A DNA stretch of 64,000 bases. Source: Metaclostridioides mangenotii. Lineage in GTDB: Bacteria > Bacillota > Clostridia > Peptostreptococcales > Peptostreptococcaceae. Positions 26,301 to 35,966 of this stretch are shown piece by piece. The notes beneath the pieces are model-generated. The model worked only from the letters and a program-made list of their open reading frames with translations, was not told the origin of the DNA and ran no database searches. A program made the translations under genes and the position numbers. The stretch is taken from assembly GCF_018917235.1 (NCBI RefSeq), contig NZ_JAHLOF010000002.1, positions 372,001 through 436,000 on the forward strand, read 5' to 3'. Each line of letters begins with the position of its first letter. The first letter of the stretch is position 1.

Positions 26301-27464
26301 CTATTTACATAAACTATTAACTGACAGTTTTATTCTATCTAGAGCCTCACTCAATAACTCTTTAGAACAACCGATGTTTATTCTAGCAAAGCCTTTACCA
26401 TCAACTCCAAAACCCGATCCAAATGTAAGCGCTACTTTTGCATTATTTATAAAAAAGTCTTCCAGCTCAACATCGTCCAAATTTATATCTCGACAGTCAA
26501 GCCAAACCATATATGAACCTTCTGGTTTTATCACTTTTATCTTAGGTATATTTACTTTAAAATAATTTATTAAAAAATCTAAATTTCTTTGCAAATAAAT
26601 ATTTAACTCATCAAGCCACAATTCACCACCTGCATAGGCTGCCTTTACAGCTGCTAGACTAAATACGTTTACAGCAAAATCAAAATCATACCCTGTTAAA
26701 GCGGAATTATAAGTATCTAATAGTTTTTTATTTGGAATTATAAGTATTCCATGAGTTAATCCCTGTAAGTTAAAGGCCTTACTCACCGCAGTTATAACTA
26801 TTGAGTTCATAGCTAAGTCCTCTGAAATAGATGCATATGGTATGTGTTTGTGACCTTCATATACAATTCCACCATGAACTTCATCTGACAATACTAAAAC
26901 ATTATGTTTATTGCATATCTCTCCAATCTTAGTTAGTTCTTCTATTGTGAATACTCTACCACTTGGGTTATGAGGGTTTACTAATATAAACATTTTTACA
27001 TTATTCTCTACTATTTTATTCTCAAAATCAACAAAGTCTATAGAGTAATATCCATCATTAAGTACTAATGAACTTTGAATCAATACACGACCACTTTTCT
27101 CAACTATATCATTTATGGGATGAAATGTTGGCGAGTGCGCTAATATTTTTTCTCCCAGGTTGGTAAAAGAGTCTACACAAATTCTAACACCTGCCCAAAT
27201 TCCAGGTGAATTAGATATCCAATCGCTCTTAATGTTCCATGGATATCTTTTTTTATACCAGTCAACTATTGAACTATAATATGATTCAGATTTTATTTCA
27301 TAAGCAAATATACCAAGTTTGGATCGTTCTATAAGTGCCTCTGTAACACACTTAGGTGCTTTAAAATCCATATCTGCGGTTCCCATAGCTATAATTTCTT
27401 TATCATTGTATCTATCCCACTTAATTGATTTGGTTCCTATCCTCATGATCTTTTCGTCAAACAT
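26301..27464 (-). CDS. MalY/PatB-type aminotransferase (cystathionine beta-lyase)
   Basis: A 387-residue fold-type I PLP enzyme. The PLP lysine is in ITAVSKAFNLQG. Cofactor contacts are NPHNPSGRVF and VLSDEVHGGIVY, and the start MGTADMDFKAPKCV is typical of the MalY/PatB group. Members cleave cystathionine or cysteine. A T-box riboswitch lies directly upstream, which ties expression to an uncharged tRNA and supports a role in sulfur amino acid metabolism. Confidence 0.9.
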   Translation of the reverse strand: MFDEKIMRIGTKSIKWDRYNDKEIIAMGTADMDFKAPKCVTEALIERSKLGIFAYEIKSESYYSSIVDWYKKRYPWNIKSDWISNSPGIWAGVRICVDSFTNLGEKILAHSPTFHPINDIVEKSGRVLIQSSLVLNDGYYSIDFVDFENKIVENNVKMFILVNPHNPSGRVFTIEELTKIGEICNKHNVLVLSDEVHGGIVYEGHKHIPYASISEDLAMNSIVITAVSKAFNLQGLTHGILIIPNKKLLDTYNSALTGYDFDFAVNVFSLAAVKAAYAGGELWLDELNIYLQRNLDFLINYFKVNIPKIKVIKPEGSYMVWLDCRDINLDDVELEDFFINNAKVALTFGSGFGVDGKGFARINIGCSKELLSEALDRIKLSVNSLCK

Positions 27465-27540
27465 AGCATAAACCTCCTTTGATTAACATACTCCTTTATT
27501 CTATTAACACATAGAATTTATTTAAAACTACAATATTAAA

Positions 27541-27745
27541 AACCTCTCACCCTATATTTTAGGACGAAAGGTTTTGCTTCCGCGGTACCACCTACATTAA
27601 CTTAATTAGTTCGCTTGTAATCAGTATAATTTCGTACTGCCTAATATATAACGATTTAGCTAAGTCCTAACATACTTACTAAAATAAGATTCCCACAGGA
27701 AGCTCCAAGATGTTATTCATTACACACTTAGTGTAATGAGACTTA
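27541..27745 (-). promoter_or_regulatory. T-box riboswitch upstream of the MalY/PatB gene
   Basis: Minus strand carries the T-box bulge AGGTGGTACCGCGGAAGC at 27593-27576. A terminator with arms AAACCTTTCGTCC and GGGTGAGAGGTTT and T5 (down to about 27537) follows. A stem III-like hairpin (CAGTA / TACTG) and a possible Stem I base (AAGTC / GACTT) lie 5'. The specifier codon is not certain; ATG in AGTATGTTAGG is one candidate. It stops or permits transcription of the lyase gene according to tRNA charging. Confidence 0.88.
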
Positions 27746-27747
27746 TT

Positions 27748-28206
27748 TTATTTTTTAAATTTAGATTTTTCGTAATTATATGGTATGCTAGTCCCTACGA
27801 CAACATCTTCTATCTTTTCAATTATCAACCAATCGTCCATATTACCCTGATGATCGAAATCTAAAGGACTTATTTCCTCTAAATCCTCAAATTCCACTAA
27901 ACATAAACACTTTTTATGCCAACGAGTTTTTTGCTTTTCAGATAAGTTTAATTTATCTTGATTTCCTTCAAGTGTATTTGTTATCTCTTCCTCTGTTAAT
28001 TTTACATAGTTTTGTACACTTGAAACTATAGCACTTGCAGAGATCTTTTTTGTGCCTTTCTTCATAAAGTAAAGTTTCTCCCCTTCGAAAACTCTACTAT
28101 GAGGTATCTTCCTTCCCGCTGCACCTCTAATTACCATCGTTTTTTCTCCATCAATTATCTTTTCTAATACATTTTCTTTGTCATCACAATACACTAAATG
28201 TACCAT
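27748..28206 (-). CDS. ASCH/PUA-like domain protein
   Basis: A 152-residue soluble protein. The segment VIRGAAGRKIPHSRVFEGEKLYF with later SASAIVSSV and a C-terminal LVEFEDLEEI resembles ASCH-type beta barrels that bind RNA or modified bases. I do not recognise a specific family member. It ends where the T-box leader begins. It has a GGAGGATTATT binding site. Confidence 0.45.
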   Translation of the reverse strand: MVHLVYCDDKENVLEKIIDGEKTMVIRGAAGRKIPHSRVFEGEKLYFMKKGTKKISASAIVSSVQNYVKLTEEEITNTLEGNQDKLNLSEKQKTRWHKKCLCLVEFEDLEEISPLDFDHQGNMDDWLIIEKIEDVVVGTSIPYNYEKSKFKK

Positions 28207-28326
28207 AATAATCCTCCTAACTAAATATAATAACTATTGAAAATTAACTTTCAATTATTTTATCACATCTTTAATAAACATACCTCTCATTTCATGCACA
28301 AAAATGTAGTTTATTATATTTTATAA

Positions 28327-28587
28327 CTAATGCTCATTTACAAGTTCAATTATAGGCTTTAAAAACTCTTTATCGGTCCAGTCACATTTTTGGCCCTGTG
28401 ATTTAACAAGAACTTCCTCCCATGGTTTATATATTGCTGAGTCCTTTTTTGATAAAGACTTTATTAAAAATCTACAAAGAGTTCTATCTTTAAAACTCAT
28501 CTTCTCTTCATCCCAACTTCCTCTGCAGTAGTAAAAATGTGCATTTTTTATATTATCTTTAAAATTATGTGAGAAGACTGCATCCAT
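28327..28587 (-). pseudogene. C-terminal fragment of a flavodoxin-domain protein
   Basis: 86 codons beginning at an internal-looking Met. FYYCRGSWDEEKMSFKDR and CDWTDKEFLKPIIELV match the C-terminal half of clostridial flavodoxin-domain proteins. The N-terminal FMN-binding part is missing and the frame closes ten codons upstream of the Met. No good ribosome binding site is visible. It is most likely a decayed gene. Confidence 0.65.
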
Positions 28588-28761
28588 TGATTTTTTATCA
28601 TATGTGAAGTATAGCCTCTATACCAGAATAAAACATTATTATTCCTTAAAACAACTAGTTTTTTTCATCTATAAAGTTCTTACATAACATTTTTAAAATT
28701 GAATATTTTCCTAAAGTTAATTAATTATAGTGACTAATTATAAAACTGTCAATAAATAAAA

Positions 28762-28791
28762 AGAGAATCACAAAAATTTATGAGATCCTCT
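28762..28791 (-). terminator. Terminator after the DsbA-like gene
   Basis: Arms AGAGAATCA / TGAGATCCTCT (one bulge), followed by TTTTT on the minus strand, 17 bases beyond the stop. Confidence 0.65.
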
Positions 28792-28808
28792 AATTGATAA
28801 TTATATAT

Positions 28809-29456
28809 TTAATTTATATTTTTTATTTCTTCCGAAATCTTATTTATAACTTTTAAAAGATCCTCATATGGATGTGCTCCTGATATCTTGTATTTTCCAT
28901 TTATCACTAAAGTAGGAACTTCCTCTATCTTGTACTTAGCTACAAGTTTAAAATCCTCATAAACTGCATCCTTCACACGATCAGAATCAAAATGTTCTTT
29001 CCACTTTTTGTGATCTAAATCAGTTTTGTCAACACATTCGTATATCACTTCATGTTTTTCAACATTTTTATTTTCTACAAAGAAAGCATGTTGAAGACTA
29101 TCAAACAAATCCCAATATGCGGACTGTCCACCAACAAAGCCTGCCGCTTTTACTGCATACAGTGATGGCATGGAAATTGGAAATAAGAAATTTTGTTTTT
29201 TCATACCTTCAATATTCATTCTATGCAATTCATCAATTTGATTTGCATGCTCCCAATGTGATAAAATTTCTTCTTTAGCTGCTTCTCTAGATCCAAACAT
29301 CGTTTTAAAATCTTCCAAGTTGCTTATTAATGCAAATGATCTATGAACTATTTCTATATCAGGATTTTCTTTTACTAATTTTCTCATCTTAAAAGACATT
29401 GGGAAACAATAACTACAAAGTATATCGTGAAAAAATTCTATGCTTATCTTTTTCAT
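28809..29456 (-). CDS. DsbA-family (FrnE-like) oxidoreductase
   Basis: A 215-residue thioredoxin-fold protein. The active site is CSYC in FFHDILCSYCFPMSFKM, and the cis-Pro loop is IEEVPTLVINGKYKISGAHP. A helical insertion lies between. There is no signal peptide, so it is cytoplasmic, like FrnE and 2-hydroxychromene-isomerase-like members. It could act in thiol or redox stress. Confidence 0.88.
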   Translation of the reverse strand: MKKISIEFFHDILCSYCFPMSFKMRKLVKENPDIEIVHRSFALISNLEDFKTMFGSREAAKEEILSHWEHANQIDELHRMNIEGMKKQNFLFPISMPSLYAVKAAGFVGGQSAYWDLFDSLQHAFFVENKNVEKHEVIYECVDKTDLDHKKWKEHFDSDRVKDAVYEDFKLVAKYKIEEVPTLVINGKYKISGAHPYEDLLKVINKISEEIKNIN

Positions 29457-29606
29457 TTAAAATACCTCACATTCTTAGAATTTAATTTCAAAAGCTTGTT
29501 ATATTATTATTATATGAATAATACTATAATTTTTTACTTTCTTTGCTTAGTCTCTTATATTAAATAAATACCCAAACAATAAATAAAAATACACTATTTA
29601 ACTAAA

Positions 29607-29641
29607 AAATACACCTCTTTATAAATCTAAAGGGCGCATTT
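29607..29641 (-). terminator. Terminator after the PepSY lipoprotein gene
   Basis: Stem GCGCC-TTTA / TAAA-GGTGT followed by TTTTTT on the minus strand, 75 bases beyond the stop. Confidence 0.6.
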
Positions 29642-29715
29642 TTTTCTATGTAAATTTATATTTAAGCTTTTATAATATTTTACTATAATTTATATTTTTA
29701 TTCTAAGTTTTATTC

Positions 29716-30297
29716 CTAATCTTCTACACTGAACTGAAGAATTTCACCTGAAATTGCATTAACCTTTGCGTCATACTCTTTATTAGCTTTTATAAGTTTG
29801 ATCTCATAATAGCCATTCCCATCTGCTAACTCACTACTAACAATCGTCCCACCACCAACATAATCTAATAACTTTTGTTTAGCTTCATCTATACTGATCG
29901 ATTTATCTACTGAGATATATGTTTCTTTATCCATTTGAATTATATTGCCTTCTGTGCTAATTTCAAAATCATATTTTTTATCTCCATCTAAGACTTCAAT
30001 TTCATAATAGCGTATCTCATCGTCATATGATTCATATGCAACTAAAATCTTACCATCGACTTTTTTTTGAGCTATTTTTTTTGCCTGATCTAATGTTATA
30101 TCTCTAACATTATTAATACTTTCATTTTTTGATTTTTTAATTGTTATATTAGATTCAGCATCAGATTGTCTATTATCTTTAATCACTACTGAATCAGCTT
30201 TATTATTGCTTGTTGTACTATGAAAATCTTTTTCAATTTTTTGACATCCTGTTATAAAAACAATTCCTAATAAAAACAATCCTAATATTCTTTTCAT
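29716..30297 (-). CDS. Lipoprotein with two PepSY domains
   Basis: A 193-residue exported protein. The signal peptide ends in the lipobox FITGC at Cys18, so it is anchored outside the membrane. Two PepSY-type repeats follow (ITLDQAKKIAQKKVDG... and ISIDEAKQKLLDYVGG...), each with the YYEI strand pattern. PepSY domains often inhibit peptidases or bind in the wall. It has its own promoter region and a terminator. Confidence 0.88.
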   Translation of the reverse strand: MKRILGLFLLGIVFITGCQKIEKDFHSTTSNNKADSVVIKDNRQSDAESNITIKKSKNESINNVRDITLDQAKKIAQKKVDGKILVAYESYDDEIRYYEIEVLDGDKKYDFEISTEGNIIQMDKETYISVDKSISIDEAKQKLLDYVGGGTIVSSELADGNGYYEIKLIKANKEYDAKVNAISGEILQFSVED

Positions 30298-30524
30298 TAA
30301 TCCTCCAATCTATATAGTGATAAGGAAAATTTAACACTATATTATCTAAAATTTTAGTGAACTTAACTGGTTGAATTCCTACATAATATTAAGTTTAGTA
30401 AAATTATTTTAGAAGATTATTAGAAAAAGATGAGAATTAGATTAGAATTGTTATATTTTTCTTGATATATATAATGATCAATAAATTAATAATAATTATA
30501 CGACATATTTTAAGGAGGTTTATT

Positions 30525-30686
30525 ATGCAAAATAACTTATACGAAATAGCTAAACTAAGACATCCAGAGGAAAATGCTATAAAAAAAGCTGAACAATTAA
30601 TTAAAGATGAGACTGGTAAAGATCTAGTTATTATAGCTTGGGAGAAGAATATGAGCAACAATGTAAACGAAAATACTCATCACTAA
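30525..30686 (+). CDS. Small conserved-looking protein, 53 residues
   Basis: ATG 30525 preceded by AAGGAGGTTTATT. The protein begins MQNNLYEIAKLRHPEENA and has an acidic/basic amphipathic helix, KKAEQLIKDETGKDLVIIAW. I do not recognise the family. The strong binding site and a terminator immediately after support a real gene. The upstream in-frame Met at 30462 is not used in this reading. Confidence 0.7.
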   Translation: MQNNLYEIAKLRHPEENAIKKAEQLIKDETGKDLVIIAWEKNMSNNVNENTHH

Positions 30687-30736
30687 AATTTAATAATCTA
30701 CTAAATATAGGTTAATATTATTTTATAATTAGTAAA

Positions 30737-30776
30737 AAACCTCTCATTAAAAAAATTTATGAGAGGTTTGATTTTT
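30737..30776. terminator. Bidirectional terminator between the small gene and the csp pair
   Basis: Arms AAACCTCTCAT / ATGAGAGGTTT with T-runs on both sides; it lies between convergent genes. Confidence 0.8.
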
Positions 30777-30782
30777 AAATGA

Positions 30783-32451
30783 TTATAAATTATCTGAGAT
30801 TTTTTGAATCGTCCTTCTAAAATCAACTAATCCATAACCTTGCGAGCTATTTGGATAGTCATAGAGTTCATCTTTTCGTGTTGCTCCCAACTTTAAGTAT
30901 GAAGCTAAAGCTTCTGGATACAGTAACATTTTAGGCATACTACTCTGTTTTTTTATATATTCTATAATCAATGCCAACATTCCAGAAACAACTGAACTAC
31001 TAACACCTGTTCCCGTTCCTAAACTGTAACTATCATTTCCATAAGTCGAAATAATATTTACTCCTGGTGCTACAATATCAGGCTTTATTCCAATAATTTT
31101 TGTTGGGCCTTTTGATGACCCAACCCATGTTCCATCGTACCTGTTATCATAAGCTCCAACAGTAATTGTCTTTATACACATAAAGAGTTATGGTAGAAAA
31201 TGAATCTGAATCGATAAATCCATCACCATTATCTAGAAGATTTTGATTAGGAAGGTAAACATGGTATTCTCCATTCACATATACATCTGGTCTTACCCTA
31301 AGAGTCCATGCCCCCGGCTTCATGTTTCTTAAATTTATTTCAAGAAGCTCAGATCCAGTTGATATCCACGGATAAAAGTATCTAACTACATATCTTGTAT
31401 TTTCTAAATTAAAAATTCCAGTGTATTCGTAATAATCAGGTGCATAGTGTGCCGTATAACTAACTTCTCCAGATGGTGAAATAATAGTCGCATTAACCCT
31501 ATCCAAATCAGCACCTTCTAAGTAAATATCTAAATTTTCACCATCTCCGAATTTTATAATAATATCATTCAAATCAAATTCATCAATAAATTTACCTGCA
31601 TAATGCATATAAGTATTTTTTTGATTCCCAGCTCCTGTAACAACAACTACTCCTGGGTATTGAAGTTCATTAAATGTATTAAGAAGGGTATTAAGACCGT
31701 ATGATGATCTTGCTGCAATTGTTAAATTAATTATTAAAGATTTTTGTTCTTTAATTGCAATATCTATAGAATAAGAAACAGCTGCTAAAAAGTCTGATGC
31801 AGTGTAGTTTTCCTTTTCAACATAATATTTTCCGGGATATGTCCTTAATTTAACTACGATTAAGTCGGCTCCTTCAGATATACCTTTATTATTGGAATCC
31901 AACCTGCCTTCTCCTACAACTATCCCAGCTGCCATTGTGCCAGTGCCTACATCATCTCTACTTAAACTTGCATCATTTCTTGCTATAGCTGCATTTATTT
32001 CATCGCTAGTAAACTCGCTACCAAATAAATATCCCTCAGGAGGTGGATTTATACTACCTTCTTGATCCCAAAGATTTATTATCTTACTGGTTCCATTATT
32101 TCTAATCAGATCTGGATGTAGGTAGTCAACCCCTGAATCAATAATTGCAATTAAAACACCATCACCCGTAATATCATTGTAGACATTATTATATATATAA
32201 TCTACTCCTGAAACTTCCCTTGCACTATCTCCTGAAGAGTTATATTCTGACATTTCTATCATTGAACTCATCGGAATAGATTCGCCATACCAAGATACTT
32301 CATATATATTGTTTAATATTTTATAATTAAAATCTTCTGGTGTATATAAAACAGCCAATCTTTCATTTAATATAATAAAATTATTTAGACCTAACGCAAA
32401 AAAAGCAGAAGCAATATCATCCTGATAAACTATATAAAAAGACTTCTCCAT
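30783..32451 (-). pseudogene. CspC-like germination pseudoprotease, frameshifted
   Basis: Two overlapping reading frames (32451-31147 and 31181-30783) together make one Csp subtilase of about 556 residues. The first covers the prodomain, catalytic Asp105 (IIDSGVDYLHPDL), a Thr170 where the catalytic His should be (VGTGTMAAG), and the jelly-roll insert. The second holds the end with Gly replacing the catalytic Ser (GTGTGVSSSVVSG). Thr170 matches the residue reported for C. difficile CspC. The break is near 31165-31185. Compared with the neighbour, two residues and one frame are lost there, as from a 5-base deletion. The protein as encoded would lose its last 130 residues. Confidence 0.82.
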
Positions 32452-32460
32452 ATTTCCCTC

Positions 32461-34146
32461 CTATCTAAAAACATCAAACATTTTTCTGATATCTAATACT
32501 CCGTAACCATAACTATTATTTGGGTACTGTATATTCTGATTTTGATTAGCGCCTAATTTTAAAAATGTTTTTAAATTTGACAAATATGCTTGTTTAGGAT
32601 AAAATCCATCGACAAGAGTGTATTGAAAGTACATTGCCGCACCGCCAGACACGTGAGCTGCTGCAGCTCCTGTCCCTGTGATAGTTCCATATCTATTATT
32701 TGGGAATGGAGCTATTATACTTACCCCAGGAGCTATTATATCGGGCTTTAACCAATTTTGTATTGTTGGGCCTCTTGACGAACCATTCCACAAACTTCTA
32801 TTTAGAGAATTATATGCTCCTATAGTAATAATTTCTTCCCTTATTCCCGGATAATTGATCGTATAATCCGGTTGCGGATTTCTAAATCTAGTTCCACTTT
32901 TTATAAATACTCTATTCGGAAGATATAAGTTATATCTTCCATTAATTATACTTATACCTGTAAGTCTAATACTCCAAACTCCACGTTTAACATTTTTTAA
33001 ATATATTTGAGTATACTGTTGACCTGATAGAGCAGTCGGATATGTTGAAATTAGAGTGTATTCGGTACCTTCTAAATCAAATAAACCGCTAACTTCTAAA
33101 TAACTTGAATAAGCACCTATATTTCTCGTATATTCTCCTGAAGGCGAATATACTCTAACATCCATTTGATCTGGACTTTCTACCCATAGATCTATAGTTA
33201 ATTCTTCCTCATCTTCACTAAGCTCAAATTCTACATTTGCCTCTTCACCCTTAAAATTAATTCTACCAGATGTATGTGTCTGTGTATCACCTTCATCTCC
33301 CGCTCCTACAACTTCGCAGTATCCCCTATCATAATATCTTGTAGTATCGATATTTGTAAGGCCTAATAGATTATTACTTCCAAAAGATAAATTTATAACT
33401 ATAGGTCTTCTCAACTGAGCTGCCTTTTTATATGCGTATTCTGATGAAACATGTAACATTGCATCATTATAAAAACCATCTATAGTAGCTAATTTTACAA
33501 TAATAAGTTCTGCATCTTCTGCAATACCAGCATACTCTGCATTGATATTTCCCATACCCGCGCATATTCCACTTATCATTGTTCCTCGTCCAATCTCATC
33601 TTGTGATAGACTTGCATCGTTTTCTTGAATAGCTTTATTAATATCTTCTCTCGTATATTCTGTTCCAATGTAAAATCCCTCAGGAGGATTACCATCCTTT
33701 GTTTGATCCCATAAATAGAGTATTTTTGATGTTCCATCTGGATATATAAAGTCTTGGTGTAAATAGTCTATCCCGCTATCAGCAACTGCAATTATTACTC
33801 CTCTTCCCGTTATTGAAATGTTAGGGTTATTCTTAAAATAATTTACACCTATGTCTTCAGTTGAAACAATACCATTTGTTATATCTTCAGATACTTTAGA
33901 CAATGGAGCCATCCTTACTGTTTTCTTAACATTTGAAACTGATCTCATACTTAGTATATCTTCGAGACCTCTTACGAAGTTTCTGCTATTTAAACGTAAT
34001 ACGCCATAATTATCACCTAGTCTAAGGAATTCATATTGATATCCAGCTGCTGTATACTCGTTAAAAAATTCAGGTGAAAATGTAATATTAAGATCATATA
34101 AAACACTGGTTTGCCTCTTGAGACTATGATTTATATTTTTATTCAT
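32461..34146 (-). CDS. Csp-family subtilisin-like pseudoprotease
   Basis: A 561-residue intact protein of the germination-specific Csp group. Prodomain residues are 1-110 and Asp123 is kept (VADSGIDYLHQDF). Arg187 stands in place of the catalytic His (IGRGTMISG), Asp284 in place of the oxyanion Asn (GAGDEG), and Gly493 in place of Ser (GTGAAAAHVSG). A jelly-roll insert occupies about 295-410. It is therefore catalytically dead, like CspA and CspC of C. difficile, which act as signal proteins rather than proteases. It precedes the frameshifted cspC-like gene by 9 bases. Confidence 0.88.
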   Translation of the reverse strand: MNKNINHSLKRQTSVLYDLNITFSPEFFNEYTAAGYQYEFLRLGDNYGVLRLNSRNFVRGLEDILSMRSVSNVKKTVRMAPLSKVSEDITNGIVSTEDIGVNYFKNNPNISITGRGVIIAVADSGIDYLHQDFIYPDGTSKILYLWDQTKDGNPPEGFYIGTEYTREDINKAIQENDASLSQDEIGRGTMISGICAGMGNINAEYAGIAEDAELIIVKLATIDGFYNDAMLHVSSEYAYKKAAQLRRPIVINLSFGSNNLLGLTNIDTTRYYDRGYCEVVGAGDEGDTQTHTSGRINFKGEEANVEFELSEDEEELTIDLWVESPDQMDVRVYSPSGEYTRNIGAYSSYLEVSGLFDLEGTEYTLISTYPTALSGQQYTQIYLKNVKRGVWSIRLTGISIINGRYNLYLPNRVFIKSGTRFRNPQPDYTINYPGIREEIITIGAYNSLNRSLWNGSSRGPTIQNWLKPDIIAPGVSIIAPFPNNRYGTITGTGAAAAHVSGGAAMYFQYTLVDGFYPKQAYLSNLKTFLKLGANQNQNIQYPNNSYGYGVLDIRKMFDVFR

Positions 34147-34510
34147 TATATCATTCCTTTTTTAATTAATACATTAATAAAATACGAATTATATTATATG
34201 ATAAATTGTTTAATGTTTATAAAAAATAAATTAGTATAATATTAATGTATATAATAAAAAATTGAAAAATATAACTCTATAGCTTAGCTATATTTAGAAT
34301 CTTCCTATTAAAGTAGTTCCCACCTTTATATTTTCCATATATAACTTTATGCATTATAATAATATTTCCTATTAATAACATCTAAGTATAAGCCAAACAC
34401 CATACATTTTATTTTCGATTATAATAATGGTACTTATTATAGTATATACATTTAAATATTGTATCATAATATAAAATTATTGATATACAATAAATTAATA
34501 TTGTTTTTTG

Positions 34511-34540
34511 TTGAGTAACATGATAAAATGTATTTATAAT
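34511..34540 (+). promoter_or_regulatory. Promoter of the DUF2975 gene
   Basis: TTGAGT, 18-base spacer, TATAAT. The rest of the 494-base gap (34147-34641) is AT-rich with no larger ORF. A 7-codon ORF with AGAAGGTGG (34563-34586, MENSNIN) follows the promoter and may be a leader. Confidence 0.55.
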
Positions 34541-34641
34541 AATCAAAGAAGGTGGATACAATATGGAAAATAGTAATATTAATTAAAAAATTTAATATTA
34601 AAATATATATTTATAACTTCAAAGAAAGTTGAGGAAACGTT

Positions 34642-35130
34642 ATGAAAAAAGACTCAAGTATAAAAATATTAGATAAAATTGTTTTGATAGGAATTATTTT
34701 AACTATAATTACTCTTTTAGCTACACCATTAATATTAACAGCTTATTTTAAATCTGGTTTAGGGATATTAGGAAGTAACATGCCAATGAATATATCAATC
34801 GGAATATATATATGCGCAACACCTTATGTTATTGCATTGTTTTATTTAAAAAACTTATGCAAAATAATATCAATGGGACAAATATTTTCAAGAGAAATAC
34901 CTAGATATTTAAAACAAATATCATTTTGCGCATTTAGTGAAATTTTATTATTTAATATTGTACAAATATCATTATATTACTTTTTTGATTTATACATGTA
35001 TGGACTAACTGTCGTGTCATCAGTTATAATTTCTTTTGTTTCTTTAGCAATTGGATTTTTATGTTTTGTTTTAGCCAATTTTTTTGAAACTGCTATAGAA
35101 ATAAAAGAAGAAAATGATCACACTATATAA
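34642..35130 (+). CDS. DUF2975 family membrane protein
   Basis: A 162-residue protein with four hydrophobic segments (around 15-38, 50-68, 95-115 and 125-150). The linker NLCKIISMGQIFSREIPRYLK is typical of DUF2975. Homologues usually sit beside a small XRE-type regulator, but none is seen here. Function unknown. GTTGAGGAAACG precedes the ATG. Confidence 0.8.
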   Translation: MKKDSSIKILDKIVLIGIILTIITLLATPLILTAYFKSGLGILGSNMPMNISIGIYICATPYVIALFYLKNLCKIISMGQIFSREIPRYLKQISFCAFSEILLFNIVQISLYYFFDLYMYGLTVVSSVIISFVSLAIGFLCFVLANFFETAIEIKEENDHTI

Positions 35131-35160
35131 GAGGTGTAATATATAATCTTAATAAAATAA

Positions 35161-35205
35161 AAAGACGCCAAGTTCTATAAAAAATGTAGAAGTTGGCGTT
35201 TATAT
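35161..35205 (+). terminator. Terminator after DUF2975 gene
   Basis: Arms AAAGACGCCAAGTTCTA / TAGAAGTTGGCGTTT followed by a U-rich tract. Confidence 0.75.
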
Positions 35206-35263
35206 TTTAATGTAAATAGAAATGGATTAAAAGAATTCCCTTTTTAATAAAATTTATTAGATT

Positions 35264-35803
35264 TTAAAATTTAAGCAAAATTTTATAGAGTATAGATGAA
35301 ATTTGATTTTGTGGTACGATTAATCCATCATTCAACCACTCTACTAATACACCCACAACTCCAGAAACAATAAATATAGATTCAACTTCATCAAATTCAG
35401 ATATATTTTTACATAATCCCTCTTGTAATACTTTATTATTAAAAAAATTCTTAAGTTTATTAAGGTTTTTTCCATTTGAATCTGACTGAATAAGAAGTAA
35501 AAAAATATCTTGATTATTTTGAAAATATTCTGTAATATTTATTGTAAATGTTAAAAGGTTTGTTGGATTACAACTCGGATAGGACGCATCAAATAATCGT
35601 CCAAGTTCACAATACAATTCATCTTCTATATGATCGTACAGATCATAAACATCATTATAGTGTAAGTAAAATGTGCCTCTACCAAGATCAGCTTTTCTTG
35701 ATATTTCAGACACTGTTATGCGGTTAAGTTTCTTTTCCTTCATAAGGGATAAGAATGCTTCACGGATAGCTTTTTTTGTTTTAATTGATCGTCTATCTTT
35801 CAT
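35264..35803 (-). CDS. TetR family transcriptional regulator
   Basis: A 179-residue regulator. The DNA-binding region is RRSIKTKKAIREAFLSLMKE followed by RITVSEISRKADLGRGTFYLHY. The C-terminal ligand domain has the TetR_C pattern (VVGVLVEWLNDGLIVPQNQI). It is divergent from a flavodoxin-ferredoxin gene, and a 26-base palindrome 30 bases before its start is the likely operator. Confidence 0.92.
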   Translation of the reverse strand: MKDRRSIKTKKAIREAFLSLMKEKKLNRITVSEISRKADLGRGTFYLHYNDVYDLYDHIEDELYCELGRLFDASYPSCNPTNLLTFTINITEYFQNNQDIFLLLIQSDSNGKNLNKLKNFFNNKVLQEGLCKNISEFDEVESIFIVSGVVGVLVEWLNDGLIVPQNQISSILYKILLKF

Positions 35804-35832
35804 ATATTCCTCCTAAACAATACACTTTTCAG

Positions 35833-35858
35833 TTAAGTGTGCAATATTGAACACTTAA
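35833..35858. promoter_or_regulatory. Near-perfect palindromic operator for the TetR regulator
   Basis: Eight-base arms TTAAGTGT and ACACTTAA enclose a spacer that is itself nearly symmetric (CAATATTG). In total 24 of 26 positions are symmetric, as expected for a TetR dimer site. Confidence 0.7.
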
Positions 35859-35872
35859 TAGGTAATTGCCGA

Positions 35873-35937
35873 TTGTATGAATTAATAACTAAAAGTATAA
35901 TGAACACATGAGCATAAGTCAACATATGTTCATTATA
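35873..35937 (+). promoter_or_regulatory. Promoter of the EFR1 gene with an inverted repeat over the -10 box
   Basis: TTGTAT at 35873-35878, 17-base spacer, TATAAT at 35896-35901. The -10 is part of a perfect 11-base inverted repeat: TATAATGAACA at 35896-35906 and TGTTCATTATA at 35927-35937. A second regulator site is likely. Confidence 0.6.
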
Positions 35938-35966
35938 TTGTAAATAGATTTTTAGGAGAGATAATT

